DNA of 64,000 nucleotides from Cryptomeria japonica (GCF_030272615.1 NC_081415.1:104919796-104983795), one strand, 5' to 3'. Positions 46,954-60,225 are shown, counted from the stretch's first letter. The notes: generated from the sequence alone by a model not told the origin. Numbers and translations are program-made.

Positions 46954-49900
46954 TGTTGGTTCCCAAAACCATAGATTGGAAAACCAAAAAGGCTTGCCAA
47001 ATCTTCAAGTAATCCAATCAGCCTTGGCTAATGAATAGGGATGGTCAAAGACCAAATCCCTCTGTACTTTAGGCTACACTGAACCTAGGTGGGTATACCT
47101 TTTCCTCTCAAGCACCAACGAGATTATTTAAAGTTGATTTAAGTCTTTTAGCAAATTACAAAAATGGCAAATTGTTGTTCTGCAACTATGCTTTATTATG
47201 TGCTTTAACTGAATACTTTGAAAAGAAATGAAAATGATTATAATAGTATAATGAAAATAAGGATGCTTTCAGGACTTCAAAAGAAATATGTAAAGATCAG
47301 TTCATATAGAATTTACAAAGAAATGTTTCTTTATCAAGGACCTTGAATGTATGATCAACCAAAACCTTAAAAGACAAATAGCAGACCAGTGCCTTTATCC
47401 AAGGGGCACTTATGACACTTTGTGGACAAAAGATCTTATCAACTCCTGAGACGATATTGATCATCAACTATAAAGGTTTTAGTATGTGTTACACAACAAT
47501 GAAAACCCAGTATCACGTTTAATGTAACAACATGTGATGACATATCATAGTAAATCATATGATAGATTTATAAAAAGGACAAATCAATTCATCAAAACAA
47601 AAGTATGCACAATACTTAGGAAAAGAAACAACGAACCATCATATATTGATCCTTAAGAGATGATTGTATACATAAGCTGCACTTAAAAATACTCCATTAC
47701 AGTCTGTTTGCATAAAAAGATACTTCTTTGTTCTATAGACTTCCTTAATACATATAACCTACAGTCTTGCCTGACAGTATGCTCTTTCTAAAAAAATACC
47801 AATTACAATCAAAATGACTCATTATAAATACATATGCCAAGAGGCACGAATGGAAAGACACACCCTTCCATTATCCTAACAACTAACTGAACAATAACTA
47901 AACAACCTAACTAAAACACTGATTGCATTACAAACACAAAATTAAACAAATGACTTAAGGTTTTTGATACAACCGGTGTCTACACTTCTGAATGTGCCAT
48001 AAATAGCTTGGGTCTTTGTAAGTTTTTGCATTGAAGATCGCATCCCTGACTACATTCTCGATCATGTAAAGGTTCTCAAACTGGTCGACAATGTCATTCA
48101 TATCAAGGATATATGTTTTGGCAATGGCTTGGGCTGCACTAAGTAAAGACTTACACTCATAAAGCCATATGGTCTTCTCTTTGATTACTCCTGTATCATC
48201 TACCAAATGAGGAACCCCACATTGAACAATATGTTGGCATTTGTCAAATCCCGACTTCAATTCCTTTGCATCTTCCTCATGTGTGACAAGCAAACTCTGA
48301 ACCTTCCTTTTTATCTTTTCTCTAGTCGATGCATCTTGCAACAACAGATTGAGTCTATCTCAAATTCTGGTGTGTGAAACCATATTGTCCATATTCTTCT
48401 TATATACACCCCATAACTCATCCAACGCCTTCTCCAAATTCTCATATGTCTTATTCAACAAAACACAAGCAGTGTCAACCCTGATGCTTTTCATATCCCT
48501 CTTCAACTTAGTATGCTCATAAGCCAATTTTTTGAATTTCTTCTTCCATTGACCTCCTGAATCAGTAATTTGAGGGATCAGATGCCCACTCCTCTTAAGG
48601 GTTTCTTCATATAAGGCATTGTATTTATTCTTCTCCGCTATATCATGCTTCATCTGGGCCTTATTGAATTTTGAAATATTAATACCTATATCGGTCGTGA
48701 CCATAGGGTCTACTTCTCCAACTTTCAAGGTCATCATGTGACCAAATGCTTTGTCCACATCTATGATCTTTGGCCTTTTATTGGGAGGGTATAAGGCCCA
48801 CAACAACATTTCTTCCTCATTTGGATCATACCTTGATCCAATAAAGATGTCTTTTACTCCTTGGATATTCAATTTCATATCCTTATTGTCTAAGTTCAGC
48901 AAAGAATCAAAAATAAATGAGGCACTCAGGTCCCAACTTGGAAACACAATAGTCACAGCCTCTACTAGTAGTTGCCTTCCCTTTTGTGGGATCATAGTCT
49001 CAATTTCTGTGTCAATATATTCCTTCAATCTATTCTTCATTTCTGCCTCATTTTCAGGGGTAATATTTGGCACTGCTCCCTTAACTTCTTACCCTTGAAA
49101 TGGTACAGGAAGGATTTCAACTATTTAGACTTTATAAATTGATTATCTGACACAAAAGAAACATGCTCTGTCATTCTTTCATCTATTTCTGCCTTCAGTG
49201 CAACAATGAGCCTATCATGTGCTTCCGGATCCTTTTCTTTCTCAGGTGCCCGAAGCTTGGAAACAACCTCGTTCTCCCCTGAATCACTCGGGGTTGGTTC
49301 TTCTTTCATGTTTTCTAATCTCTGCCTTCTCTCCTCTAGTTTTTTCTCCAAGGTATCCATAACATCCACCAGTTCTTCCACCTCCTTATTTCTACACATA
49401 TCTTCAAATTCATCTTCCTGATGAAAATAATCTCCCATTTCTTGCTTCTTCCTGTGTGCATGGATGTAACCCTCAGGATCATAGTGTGCTCTAGATATGT
49501 GTTGCAACATGTTGTATTCATCCACCAACTTCCTATCAATGGCTTCATATGCCTTGGTAGACACAATTTTAAAGTCCTGGAAGTAAAGTGTACTAGGGAG
49601 GAAAGCTTGCTTGTGTTCTCCTCCAAAATGTTTGGCATTAGAAACACTTAATTGCCTTACAATTTCCAAGAAGGCAATCTTGTCTGGTGCAGGCTTTGGT
49701 AGCATATATGGATAACCCTCAAATCCATAGCATTGAACAAAAGTGAATTTTTTGCATGAGTACCAATCACCCCAATTGTGATTGACCTTTGGATTTTGGT
49801 GCTCGTGAGGCCTAAGAAACTTCTTGACCTCCTCAGAAAATGATCCTTCCCAAGGCTCACCAAAGAGCAAGAAATTTGGTTTGACAAAGAATTCCTCAAA

Positions 49901-52550
49901 TTTGAGGTAATGAGAATTCACAAATCTGTAATCCCAAAGGGAAACCCATAATTGCACTGGAAGCTCCTTTCCATCTTTTCCAATTGTATTTACATTCAAT
50001 TCTTCCAGCCATAACCCTCTAAGTTTCCCATAAAATAAAATAATATGCATTAGCAGTGAATAGTGCTTGAAATATTTGTCTAGATTATCCTTCAGGTTCA
50101 AGAAACATTCATGTAATCTGTCTACCAGGTATGAAGTGAAGTCAAAAACCCTAGGCTCATGCCTCTGAATTTCTACTGCTAGTACCAGCGGTCCTATGTT
50201 TGCCGCATCAGGAGCTTCAACTCCTCCCACCTGACCACAAGCCATAAATGTATATTGTAGATACTTCTTGAAAATAGTCATGTCATAAGGAGGACCATCT
50301 TCCTCTGTTAGCCTCCCCTTCTCTACTTTGTGGACAATGAGATTCCAGCCCTGGTATGTAGTGTCCATCTTCCCGTAATCCTCTTCCAAATCTACAAAAG
50401 ATAAAGGTACACCCGCCTCCAAATCTACCGCAAAAACTTCCTAAATTGTAGCCTTTGCAAAGTGCACTAGAGGAGTCCCATCAGACAACATAATGCATTG
50501 CTTGTTTGCATCATAATGTCTTACTAAAAGCTTCAACAAATCAATATTCACAAACACATTGGGTAGTACAAGTTTAGCTAGACCAATATTCCATGGGTTT
50601 GAAATTGGCATGGGCTCATCCATGCAGAGGTAATGAAAAAGAAACAACTCATGCCCTCGCACTGTTGTGAGTACATCTCCAATTTCTCCGTACCTATCCT
50701 CCAACTGCTTTCAAATAGGCAAATTCACCTTAGCTCTGCGTGACCTAGCTCTTAGAGATCCCATTTTGTCTATCATGTCCTGATTTAGCTTTCTTCGGTC
50801 CTCACTCTTTGATTTCTTTGCCGTGGTACTGGGTATTTCAGCAACCTTTCGCTTCCCATTTGAGCTTGACCCCTCCATCCCTACAAATTCCTTTACTGTA
50901 TGCTCAGTAACTCAGAAATTTTCTCAATAAGCACTTGATATCTTTCTGCAATAACTTCGTGAGAAATGCTATTCTGCAATACTGGCTATATGTCCCAAGG
51001 AGTCCAATCTTGTAATTGATTATTGCAATCTTGATGGATCTATTTCGTGCGGCAACGGATCTACTCAATTAATGCATTTAATGGAAACCATTTTGTCAGT
51101 TCTTCTCATCAAGATGTCCAACGATTAATTGGCAAGACTCCTCCCGATGATTCAAATGTTCGGTGCCGGTTGTTATGACTTTACTGCTTTTTGCTTTCTG
51201 ATAGGCACAAACTATACCGACCCACTTATCGGGTCTCGGGATAGAAAATTTTTGTTTATCCTGATGGTTCATTTCATCCCGATGGGCATCACTTCAGTCT
51301 CGACTTTACCTTTTGTTTAACGCTCGATCAACATTACTCTCCCTGATGCATTTGCCTTTGGTTTCTTTTTACTTAACTCATCGAGTGTCGACATAGTTTA
51401 TTTTATATCCCTCCGATACCCCGATGATCTTAATATTCCAGTTTGCATTCTGACTAAGACCACCGCATTATCAACATAACTTATCCCAAGTAACTCCTCG
51501 CACTTATCATTTGCCTAAACACTCCTATCGGGTTTCAGCATAACATAAAAGTTCTTGTTCCGATGTCCTGATGAATCCTCATTAGATGATTTCTTTATCA
51601 GTATAACTCATGCCGATGCTCCCACAAGTGCTTCTATCTTCATCGGGGGTCGGAATAGCCTTTTTCTATTCCTCCCAAAGTCCCGATGAGTTCTTGATGC
51701 ACTTTTGTGTTTTATGCTTCCGAGTTTGCGCTATTAGTATAGGTAGTACTGACAGCTCTACCTTCCGATTATCTGTGTCATCAGGGATCGGTCTAGCTAT
51801 TTTTGCACTACTCCGATATGGTTCTTTTTTTTTTTATGGGCTCGCCTTCGGTTTCCTTTTGTCATCGGGTATTGGGATAAAACTTTCTCATTACTTTTGA
51901 TCTCCCGATACTATATGATAAGCTTTCTCGTACCATTACAAGTTATATCTATGGTTTCATAGGTTATCGGTATAGCAATTTCTACGCTTTTCTGATAAGC
52001 CGACACAAGCCGATAGAAAACAACTGCCTACTGTCTCATCAGAACAAGCTATCTCGATGGAATGACCTCTCCAAGAGTGTGCACCGTGTCGAGTATTTTT
52101 TAAGCACTCCAATGAGTCCGCGCTCTGTTTTATCGGTATAAGTGATGCTAATAATACTCCTTTGGCTTGCTAATGCAGTTTCATCGGGACTACTTATGCC
52201 GATAAGTGAAAATTTGCAATTTAGCACAAATGAGCCATCCATCCTATAAATTGATGATCCCAACTTTTCCCACAGGGTCTGAAACATACTAGAAGACAAT
52301 CCTTGATCACACCATAATGACTCCTTTGTTGACAAATGCTTCATAATGGATTCCTTGTGCAGTCTATACTTAGTGCATGCCCTTAGTGTGCCCGAGTTAG
52401 ACCTTGACATTCCTGAAATAGTTGATCCATAGAGAACTTTACTTGTGCTAATAAGGTTCCTACACATGCAAACCTGTAATAAATGCTCATATGATAAAAG
52501 AAAAAGGCCTCTATATAGCATAAAATATTCTATAAAAATATGTGCTAACA
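46954..52550 (-). repeat. 5' LTR of element G (5597 bp)
   Basis: Partner of 24269-29843. It contains the second copy of the LTR-encoded frame (47955-50878), the CCGATG-rich stretch (51110-52200) and a TATA-like tatata at 52512-52517 near its minus-strand start. It is directly followed by the AGATC target copy (52551-52555). Confidence 0.95.
47955..50878 (-). pseudogene. LTR-encoded protein of unknown function, copy B (~974 codons)
   Basis: The frame starts at the ATG at 50878 (MEGSSSNGKRKVAE) and ends at TAA 47955-47957 (LYQKP). The layout is as in copy A. The longest intact piece is 433 codons (49121-50422). Breaks differ from copy A: a TGA within NLPI-KQLEDRYGE (near 50711), a TAG before EVFAV (near 50442), a shift near 49100 and another near 48350. 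The position where A has a stop after LAAEI reads VLAVEIQRHEPRVFDF here, and the one after MEGSNSKGK reads GKRKVAE. Because both LTRs are identical when an element integrates, the different breaks suggest that the frame was open at insertion. No known family is recognised. Coiled coils are evident at VMDTLEKKLEERRQRLENM. Confidence 0.75.
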
Positions 52551-52555
52551 AGATC

Positions 52556-52711
52556 AATACCATAAAAGGTGGAAATTCTCCTACACACACTATCCCAATG
52601 TGGCACAAACACCCAAGTGTCTCATACCCAAACTACTATTAAATGCATGTACCTAAGTAAACTTAAGTATAGTGTAATAATATCCATAATGAATAATTAT
52701 TTACACCAACA
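52556..52711 (-). repeat. 3' LTR of element C, part 2
   Basis: It continues 24268 after the G insertion and ends ttacaccaaca. It is nearly identical to 54529-54679. Confidence 0.92.
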
Positions 52712-52720
52712 CCTCCCCTT
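52712..52720 (-). other. Polypurine tract of element C
   Basis: Minus-strand aaggggagg abuts the 3' LTR, marking its inner edge. Confidence 0.8.
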
Positions 52721-54172
52721 AAGTGCAACTTAGGGGAATGCACTAAAGTCTACAATGCAACTAAGCAATGCAAGATGGGTCCTGTCGACAAAGCCATGTT
52801 AGGTACCCGTGTACAAATGCAAATGCAAGCTCCCATAAATGGAGAAAGAGAGAAAAACCCAATGGGAAAAAACCCTCCCCCAAAAGAGAGATGATGAAAG
52901 CACACAATGCTCTCAATTATGAATCTCCTGCAAAGATGGTCCAATGATGATGACCAAAATACCTCCCCATAAGGAAGAAATAGAGCCAATGCTGCACCAA
53001 TAATGTCAAAGTGTGACAAAACCAGGTACCAAGTCGATGACGACGAATCACTCATTGCAACAAAAAGAAGATTAGGCATGGAGACAGCCTGCTTTGAGCA
53101 TTATCTGGATACTCATAAATGGTAGAAATACTGGTACAATCTAAGTTTCATGGGAGCCATGCACAAATGTGTACAATCTAATTCTCAACTGGAGCCATGC
53201 ACCAAGTCTCACAAGATATTCCTAATCTATGTGCACAAGAGGATTGCATCAAATAGTAAACAATAACAAGATACAAAGAGATGTGACACTTTATGATAGT
53301 GCGAGTACAACTTTGCTCAAGCAAGCGCATACATCATGATAAAATATTCAAATGTGGAAACATGAAAATGATGCCACCAACAAAGAAGCCCTGTAGAATA
53401 CTATAAATGACGATGCATCCTAATGAAATTTCACCAAGAGATATAAATGAACAACTGACCTCCCATAAAAAGATCATGTTGGAACTTGAAAATAATGGAA
53501 AAGTGGATTTCTGATTTCAATTTTACAACTTCTCAAAATGAGATATAAGAGACTTCAACAAATACTACTAGTGATCTAAACTGAGATCCAAACAAAATAC
53601 AAGTACCAAATAGGCCAAAAAATGACCAAATACTGAAAGTACAATTTCTACTCAGAATCACTACAAACTAATGGCATATTATGAAATTAGACAAAAAATT
53701 ATGCACTCTAAAAAACAACAACACCTGAAAAGGAGTCCATATGAGCCCAAATGAAGCCTCCAAAGTTGTAAAAATCGGGAATTCATGATTTTCGAAAAAC
53801 ATGTATCTAAAAAACAGAAAAATCCTTTACCACTGTACAAATCACGACATTCTACCCCAAAAAAAAAAAAAATTCTCTAAAAAAGGAGTCCGAATCAGTG
53901 AGATATCACTATTTGAAAATTGTTTGCAAAATTATAAATTCTGGAAAATTTTCGTCACAACTTTAAACTTCAAATGCCTCTAGATTTGGCCTCCAAAGTC
54001 CGATTTGGATGAAACAAAAGGCAAAACTGACTTTCTTGGACCTCCTCAATCCATTGGTAACCTCATATTTGACCCATCAAGCTTCAATAATAACCTGCAA
54101 TAGAAAACTCCAAAATACAACCCTAAAGAGCATGAAATTTCTCTCAATTGACAAACCAATGACACTTTAATG
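52721..54172 (-). other. Interior of element C, non-coding
   Basis: About 1.45 kb without a credible frame. The part near the polypurine tract (52720-52880, with aggtaccc-tgtacaaatgc and aaaacccaatggga) is related to 62090-62250, which ties C to the Copia-type remnant at the right of the window. Confidence 0.6.
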
Positions 54173-54228
54173 GCTCTGATACCATGTGAGATTTTGACTA
54201 GCTCTAATACCATGTGAGCTTTTGATCA
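54173..54228 (-). repeat. 28-bp tandem duplication covering primer site and LTR tip of C
   Basis: gctctgataccatgtgagat followed by tttgacta (54173-54200) is repeated as gctctaataccatgtgagct followed by tttgatca (54201-54228). Each unit holds a complement of the initiator-Met primer site (TGGTATCAGAGC) and the first 16 bases of the LTR. The copy beside the full LTR has one change in the primer site. Confidence 0.85.
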
Positions 54229-54679
54229 TATCTAGAGGTAATAGAAAGCACAAATAAGAGAGACAAAATATATGATAGGAATAAACTTTATTCTATCAAG
54301 ATGAAAAATATGATCAACTGGATCATTACAAGATGTTCAATGAATGCTCGTACAAACAATGTAGATGAGCCTACTTATATAGGCAAGGCTATATGGATAT
54401 TTGAGCACAAAAACATGACATGTGGCTCAAAAAGAAACAAGGGTAGGTAGGAAATAGGTGTGGTAGGTAGAAGAAACAATATAATATTCCACATGCGGTG
54501 GAATGTAACAACAAGATAAGATCAACACCATAAAAGGTGGAAATTCTCCTACACACACTATCCCAATGTGGCACAAACACCCAAGTGTCTCATACCCAAA
54601 CTACTATTAAATGCATGTACCTAAGTAAACTTAAGTATAGTGTAATAATATCCATAATGAATAATTATTTACACCAACA
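54213..54679 (-). repeat. 5' LTR of element C (467 bp, intact)
   Basis: It starts tgtgagcttttgatc and ends ttacaccaaca, followed by the AAAAG target copy at 54680-54684. A TATA-like cttatatagg (54374-54383, minus strand cctatataag) is kept here but changed in the split copy. It preserves the pre-insertion sequence of G. Confidence 0.92.
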
Positions 54680-55447
54680 AAAAGGAATGAAGACCTTACT
54701 CAAGAACTTGTTGAAGCTAATGAGAAGCTTTTAAAGTTGAACAAAAGTTCTACCATGCTTGATGAACAAATCCAATCTCAGAGGATGAAAGGTGATGCAA
54801 CTATACTGGGTTACAATACATTTGTGAAAGGCGAGTCTTTCGGTACTAAGGACAACATGCATGAAGGTAAACCTACTCCTAAGATTTTGAAACCCACTGG
54901 TAAGAAATCCTATAAGCCTGTTTGTTTCAATTGTCATAAGCTAGGACATACTGCTAATGTTTGTAGAAGCAGACCTGATGTTACTAATGGTTATAGACCT
55001 AATACATATCAAGGATATAAGCCTAGAACCTTTAATGGTTATTGTTACACTTGCAATATGCGTGGACATAGAGTTGTTGAGTGCAGGTATGGAACAAATA
55101 ATCCTACATCTCACATGAGTCAGAGGTCTGGTGATGGTTGGCAAAGAACCTTTAATGACCAGAGAAGTCCTAACGAGCAGAGACCCTATGCTAATTGGTC
55201 TAGTCCCTATGAGATGGAGAAAAGAATGAATGTGGTCTGTACAATCTATCATAACTACGGTCATGTAGCTATGAACTACAGAAGAAGGACTAGTAGAAGC
55301 AATGCTAGACCTTGGAGAGCTTCTGGTATGGCTTGTTATCATTGTCATAAACCGAGACATATTGCAAAGTTTTGTAGAGATAAGGTGAACCAACCGGTAA
55401 ATCAATCTACTGGCCAGAAAGGGGAGATGAAAGTTGATGTGGAGTAG

Positions 55448-56027
55448 ACTAGAGTTGAAATGAACAAGAATCTGGAAAAAGAAGGATGATGAGAAAATTG
55501 AAGTCAAACCATCTGAAGATCTTATTTCTTCACCTAGTGTGGAGAACCCTTCACCGACAAACTAAGTTGTTTAAAAGCTTATGGGGAGCTTAATGTTAGA
55601 TTTATTTCAGAACCCCCTAGAGGACCATAAGGTATGTTAAATCTGTATACTTTGATGTATTATGATGTTAAGAAGTGATTTTATGATCAAACCAGTAGGT
55701 TTCATGTGTTATGTGAATCGGTAGTGTGTTAAAAGATATTTTAGGGTTTTATCAGTAATGGCATTTAAAGTGATAGATAATGGGCAAATAAAAGGAACTT
55801 TTTTAATATTATTTGTCACATTGCATACTTGTGAGCACATAGAGAGAAAGCAGAGAAGAGCTTGTGTTTGCAACATCTAACTTGTTTGATAAAGATTCAA
55901 AGTGATTTGGTGTGATTTGCGATCGAGAATTAGTGAGAAAACTTTGTTGGTGTTTGGAACCCTAGAGCAAAAGTGGTAAAAGGTATTTATCCAGATATCT
56001 TGTTATTATCTTTCTGAATCATTGAAG
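55448..56027 (+). other. Element E, spacer between the two frames
   Basis: Between the gag-like stop and the next ATG lies 580 bp without a credible frame. A splice acceptor or internal start for the second frame may lie here, but none can be proven. Confidence 0.35.
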
Positions 56028-58707
56028 ATGTACACCCCACATTTAGTTGATGTTACCAATAGACCCCGTCCTGAATTTAAGAGGCACCCATTTAAGTCTG
56101 AGGAAACTAATCCTGCTGGAGCCCTATCTAGAGTTCCTTATGGTGTCTTACATGTTGAAAATGTTAGATCTTCCTATCATTGCAAACTGGAGGATCTTGG
56201 TGTTGCTGCTATTTTTTATCAGTATAAAGAATTGTGTGATAAGAACGAAGTTTTGAAGGAACATTTCAAAAGGGTTACCGAGAAAGGGTTTCACCGTGCC
56301 CTGAAATTTATTAATGATTTTGATGTTGATCTTGTGAGATATGTTCTTAGAAGAATTCATGACCAATTTATGTGGCTTGACTGACCACATAAGATTTCTA
56401 AGGAAGCTATTCATGCAATCACCAAATTTTGTGCCACCAGTGAGGTTCTAGTTTTGAGATCCATTCCTAAGAATGATGTAGAAAATTAAATAAGATCTAA
56501 ATGGGATGGAAGAGTAATGATAGTGAATAATATCAATGATCCGGCAATAAACTATGCTTCTATGGTGATTGGTAATCAAATCTATTACTCCAGTAGGATG
56601 AATAGCATCCCTATTGTAGTCATTCATATTGCTTACCAGATGATCAAGCAAGATGTTGACTATGACTTGTCAAAGGCGTTGAGGAGTCAACTGATGCTGA
56701 ACCTAGAATCCATCAAGAAGGATAAGAGGTTAAGGTTTAAGTTTGGACAATTAATTCTTGGTCTATTATTTTATTTTCAAAAATGTTTCCCTGGTATTGG
56801 TGATATCTAATGGATAGATGACACTCCTACATTGATGCAGATGAAGTACAACATTAGAATGCTTGGTAATGATTTTGGCAAGATTGCATGGGGGTACTTT
56901 AAATACTTTCAGAAGAAAATGCATGCAAGGGAAAGGATACCGACAGAGGTTGTCAACCGGTATGAAAACACAATTTGCTTTATGGTTGATACAGATACTT
57001 GATTGATGGAGGCAGTTGAGCCCTGAACTACATGGGTTATGCCCATAGGATATGAAGTGGAGAAAGATCTTCTGATTGCATATGCTGATCATTTTCTTGT
57101 GCAACTGGTAGATACTACAACAAAACATTTTGGCACTTACAAGGAAAAATCCCTTCAAGTGCATTCAAAACTTAACAAATCGGTAATAACGAAGAAGGTT
57201 AGAAAGGAAGTTGAAGCTTTTGCAGAGAAAGAAAGATTCACAAAGGAAGCCATTGTTGAAGTAAGAGAAAAATATGCTTCTCAATAGAATGGAACATCAG
57301 GTGTTCCAACCGGCACCCCCACCGGTGTAAAAACAAGAGCTCGAAAGGAGAAATTTGCAAAGAAAGAAAAACCAACAACTGTTAAGGAGAAACCTGTAGA
57401 AACAAAGAAGAAGAAACCTTCTAAGATTCAGTTTCGGAGAAAAGGTAAGAATGTTGAACCAGAGAGGTTTGAGGCTGAAGATCTTTTTGAAGGAGTCAAG
57501 ATAAATGATTTTAAGCCTAGTGAAATAGTAATGGGAGATCAATCGGTGAATGCACAAACCGAGACAATTGACATTACTGATGATGACACCGGTACTAATG
57601 ATGTTGATGCAACTGATAATGTAAATGTATAGGATGTTGATGCTCAAATATTTGAGCAACATGAACAGGAACAGGGATGGGAAGAAAAGAAAATGAAGAA
57701 GAACAGAAAGATAAGGAGCCATCGGTAGTAACTCAAATTGTTGATACACATCCCCCACCTGTACAGGAAACTGAAAAGGATAAGGAAAGAGAAAAGAAAG
57801 AGGAAATAGAGGAGACTGAACCTAAAGTGACACCTTTGTCACTTGATTCCAAAAAGAAAATTGTAGATGAAGATGATGATGATGCATTAAGTATTCAAGG
57901 ACCCATTAATATGGATATGTCGAGTTCAACTGAGTTGATGGAGATTCCAACTACCATGCAATCCCAGACAAAGAAGGAGATGATGATAGAACAATAGAAG
58001 GAGGCATAGACAATAAGAAATGTTGTTGATATTTTGTCAAGTCTCCTATCGAAGACTGATACTGATAAATTTGTTACTCCTATTGATAAGCTTGGACAAC
58101 TTGTTAATGATGCCAAAGAACTAATGAAATCTTTTGAGGATGCAACTTATATTAGTGTTGAGAAGGATTACAAGAAGAAGAGAACATAGCACTTAATGAT
58201 TGAAACTGACAAAGGGAAAGTTGCTCTTACTATCAATAAGAACTATTTGAAAAAAGCACTTGAGACTGGCTTTCAACTATAGCCAAATTTTCATTGTTTT
58301 GTGTTGATTTGAAGAAGAAGAAGAAGGAGGAAGCTGAGCAAGAACTTGAAGTTCTTAGTGAGTCATTCAAGCCCCTTAATGACTCTGCTATCAATTTTGG
58401 AAAATCGGTTGTTGAGCTTCAACATAAGTTGAAAGCTTATGAAAATGAATAGGTTAAGAGGATCAGATCACTGCAGGAATTATAGACACAACTGATACCG
58501 AAGGTGGAAATCTTGCACAGAGCCTATAAAGAATCTGAAGCTATTCTTGCAACACCAGAGATGAGTACCATAGATACCATGGAGGATCTTGCTGGATAAA
58601 TCAATACACATGTAGAGATAACCGACACTATTTTGGAGACCTGACATAATGATCTGAAGCAGTTGAAATCACATTTTAGTGATGCTTTTTCTAAGATTTC
58701 ATTGTAA
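56028..58707 (+). pseudogene. Element E second protein of unknown function (~890 codons)
   Basis: The frame starts at the ATG at 56028 (MYTPHLVDVTNRPRPEF) and ends SDAFSKISL at TAA 58705-58707. It is not recognised as any known family. The first 330 residues look globular (LEDLGVAAIFYQYKELC, DVDLVRYVLRRIHDQFMWL, ALRSQLMLNLESIKKDKRLR, FKFGQLILGLLFYFQKCFPG). A basic, lysine-rich linker (about 57330-57440) and an acidic region (57580-57990) follow, then a helical end. It is broken by single stops (56382, near 56486, 56808, 57000, 57023, 57285, 57630) and a frame change near 57677. Its gene order position is that of pol, but no pol motif exists. It may be a captured gene or an element-specific factor. 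Confidence 0.6.
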
Positions 58708-58995
58708 AAAAAATTTGAACTCTTATATTTATATATATGCTATGCAATTTTGATGCATTTTTTATGTAACTGTACGTATTTACTTTCTTTTTCCATTGTT
58801 GTCAAAGGGGGAGTAGTAGAAGAGTCAAAATTTTGTTGTAATTATATTGGGGAGTAGTAGTATATGTCTTTTAAATTTTTGTAATAACATGTAATTGCCA
58901 AGGGGGAGTATATGTCATGAAGTCAATTTTTGTTTTGCACACTTAGTTGAATTTTTTTTTCCCTAAGTGTTGCCATCAATGCCAAAGGGAGAGAA
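58708..58995 (+). other. 3' untranslated part of E with purine tracts
   Basis: Three G-rich purine tracts (caaagggggagtagtag, about 58805; caagggggagtatatg, about 58898; ccaaagggagagaa, 58982-58995) follow one another. The last abuts the 3' LTR and is the functional polypurine tract candidate; the others resemble it. Confidence 0.6.
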
Positions 58996-60218
58996 TTTCG
59001 ACATTTGACTAAATAAGTAAAGACTGTTGATGATATGGAACCGGTAAATGATTGATTGGTGAATGTGATCAAGAGATTGAGATTCAAGTTTGATGACTAA
59101 GTCTTGTATTGTCATTGATGGCAACAATGTTTTTGTTGTCATCTAAGTCTTGGAAGCCAACCAGTAAGGTTTAACTAGTACAAAAGACAATTTAGCAGAG
59201 AACCGGTAATTAGAACTTCAACTAGTAAACTATGAACAAAGTTGCATTCTGACAAATGGTATGGGTGATTCATGAAGAGTTGGATGATGTGGTTTTACAA
59301 CAATGATGGAGACAGGTATTTGGAGCTATGTTCATAATCACATTGGCAAATTTAACCGGACAAGCGATATTTGATGTACAGAGAAGGCATTCTAATGAAC
59401 ACTCAACCGGTAGTGATAAAGTCACTTAAATTGGTGAAATGACATAGGTTTTTGATTTCTTATGTTGGTGGTCGACATAGGTAAAGTGTGTATTGTAAGA
59501 ATGTCTAGATTCATTGAACCTAGGAAATTGTTCCAAGGTTGTAGCCAACTAAAGTTGATGCCTATTAAAATGTGATGAGTTATGAGATAGATATGTGTAT
59601 GTGTGTGAGATCGAAGGCGAATTTTGAGAGTTTGATTATGCGGTGATTAGTGAAGCTCTGTATGGATGTGTTGTTGAAGTTTTTAGGATCTGAAGTGGAT
59701 CTTATTAGACACTAAGGTGTTATATGAAGATCATTTGATTGTTGTTTCCCTAACAGTTTGCAATAGTAAAATCCTCTAACCGGGTAGGTCCTAACATGCC
59801 TTAACTTGTAAATCCCCTAACAGGGTAGCTCTATATCAAAGTGTTAAATCCTCTTGTGAGGTTGATCCTAACAAGTCAAAGCTCCTAATAGGTCTTATCA
59901 TTTAAATCCCTTAACCTGGTGATTCCTAACTGGGTTTGCTCCTAACTGGGCATATTTGTAAGACCTTAACCGGTCTAGATTTCTATTCCGTAGATAGTGA
60001 ATCTTGTGGGTATTAACTCCCACCATGATTTTTCCCCTTTTGGGTTTCCATGTATAAATCTCTTGTGTTATGTAGAATTTTTTTATTGGACATTAGATTA
60101 TGTGGTGATATTCCTCTTATGCTTGTTAAGTTTGAAGTTGTTTAAGTTGGTGATCAGATTCATATTGTTTTTGCTTGTACTGATTCACCCCCCCCCTTAG
60201 TGCCTTATAAGTTTATCA
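58996..60218 (+). repeat. 3' LTR of element E
   Basis: Partner of 22258-23463, about 1223 bp. The first two bases are tt where the 5' copy has TG. AACCGGT words are partly mutated here (for example aactagtaaa for aaccggtaaa). Confidence 0.85.
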
Positions 60219-60225
60219 ATGTAGA

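Noticed and set aside
54941-55507. 188-codon minus-strand frame, serine- and isoleucine-rich
   Set aside because: It is the shadow of the CCHC-bearing frame on the plus strand.
57297-57758. 153-codon minus-strand frame resembling a multi-pass membrane protein
   Set aside because: It is the antisense of lysine- and glutamate-rich coding sequence in the E second protein, which always yields F/L/S-rich translations.
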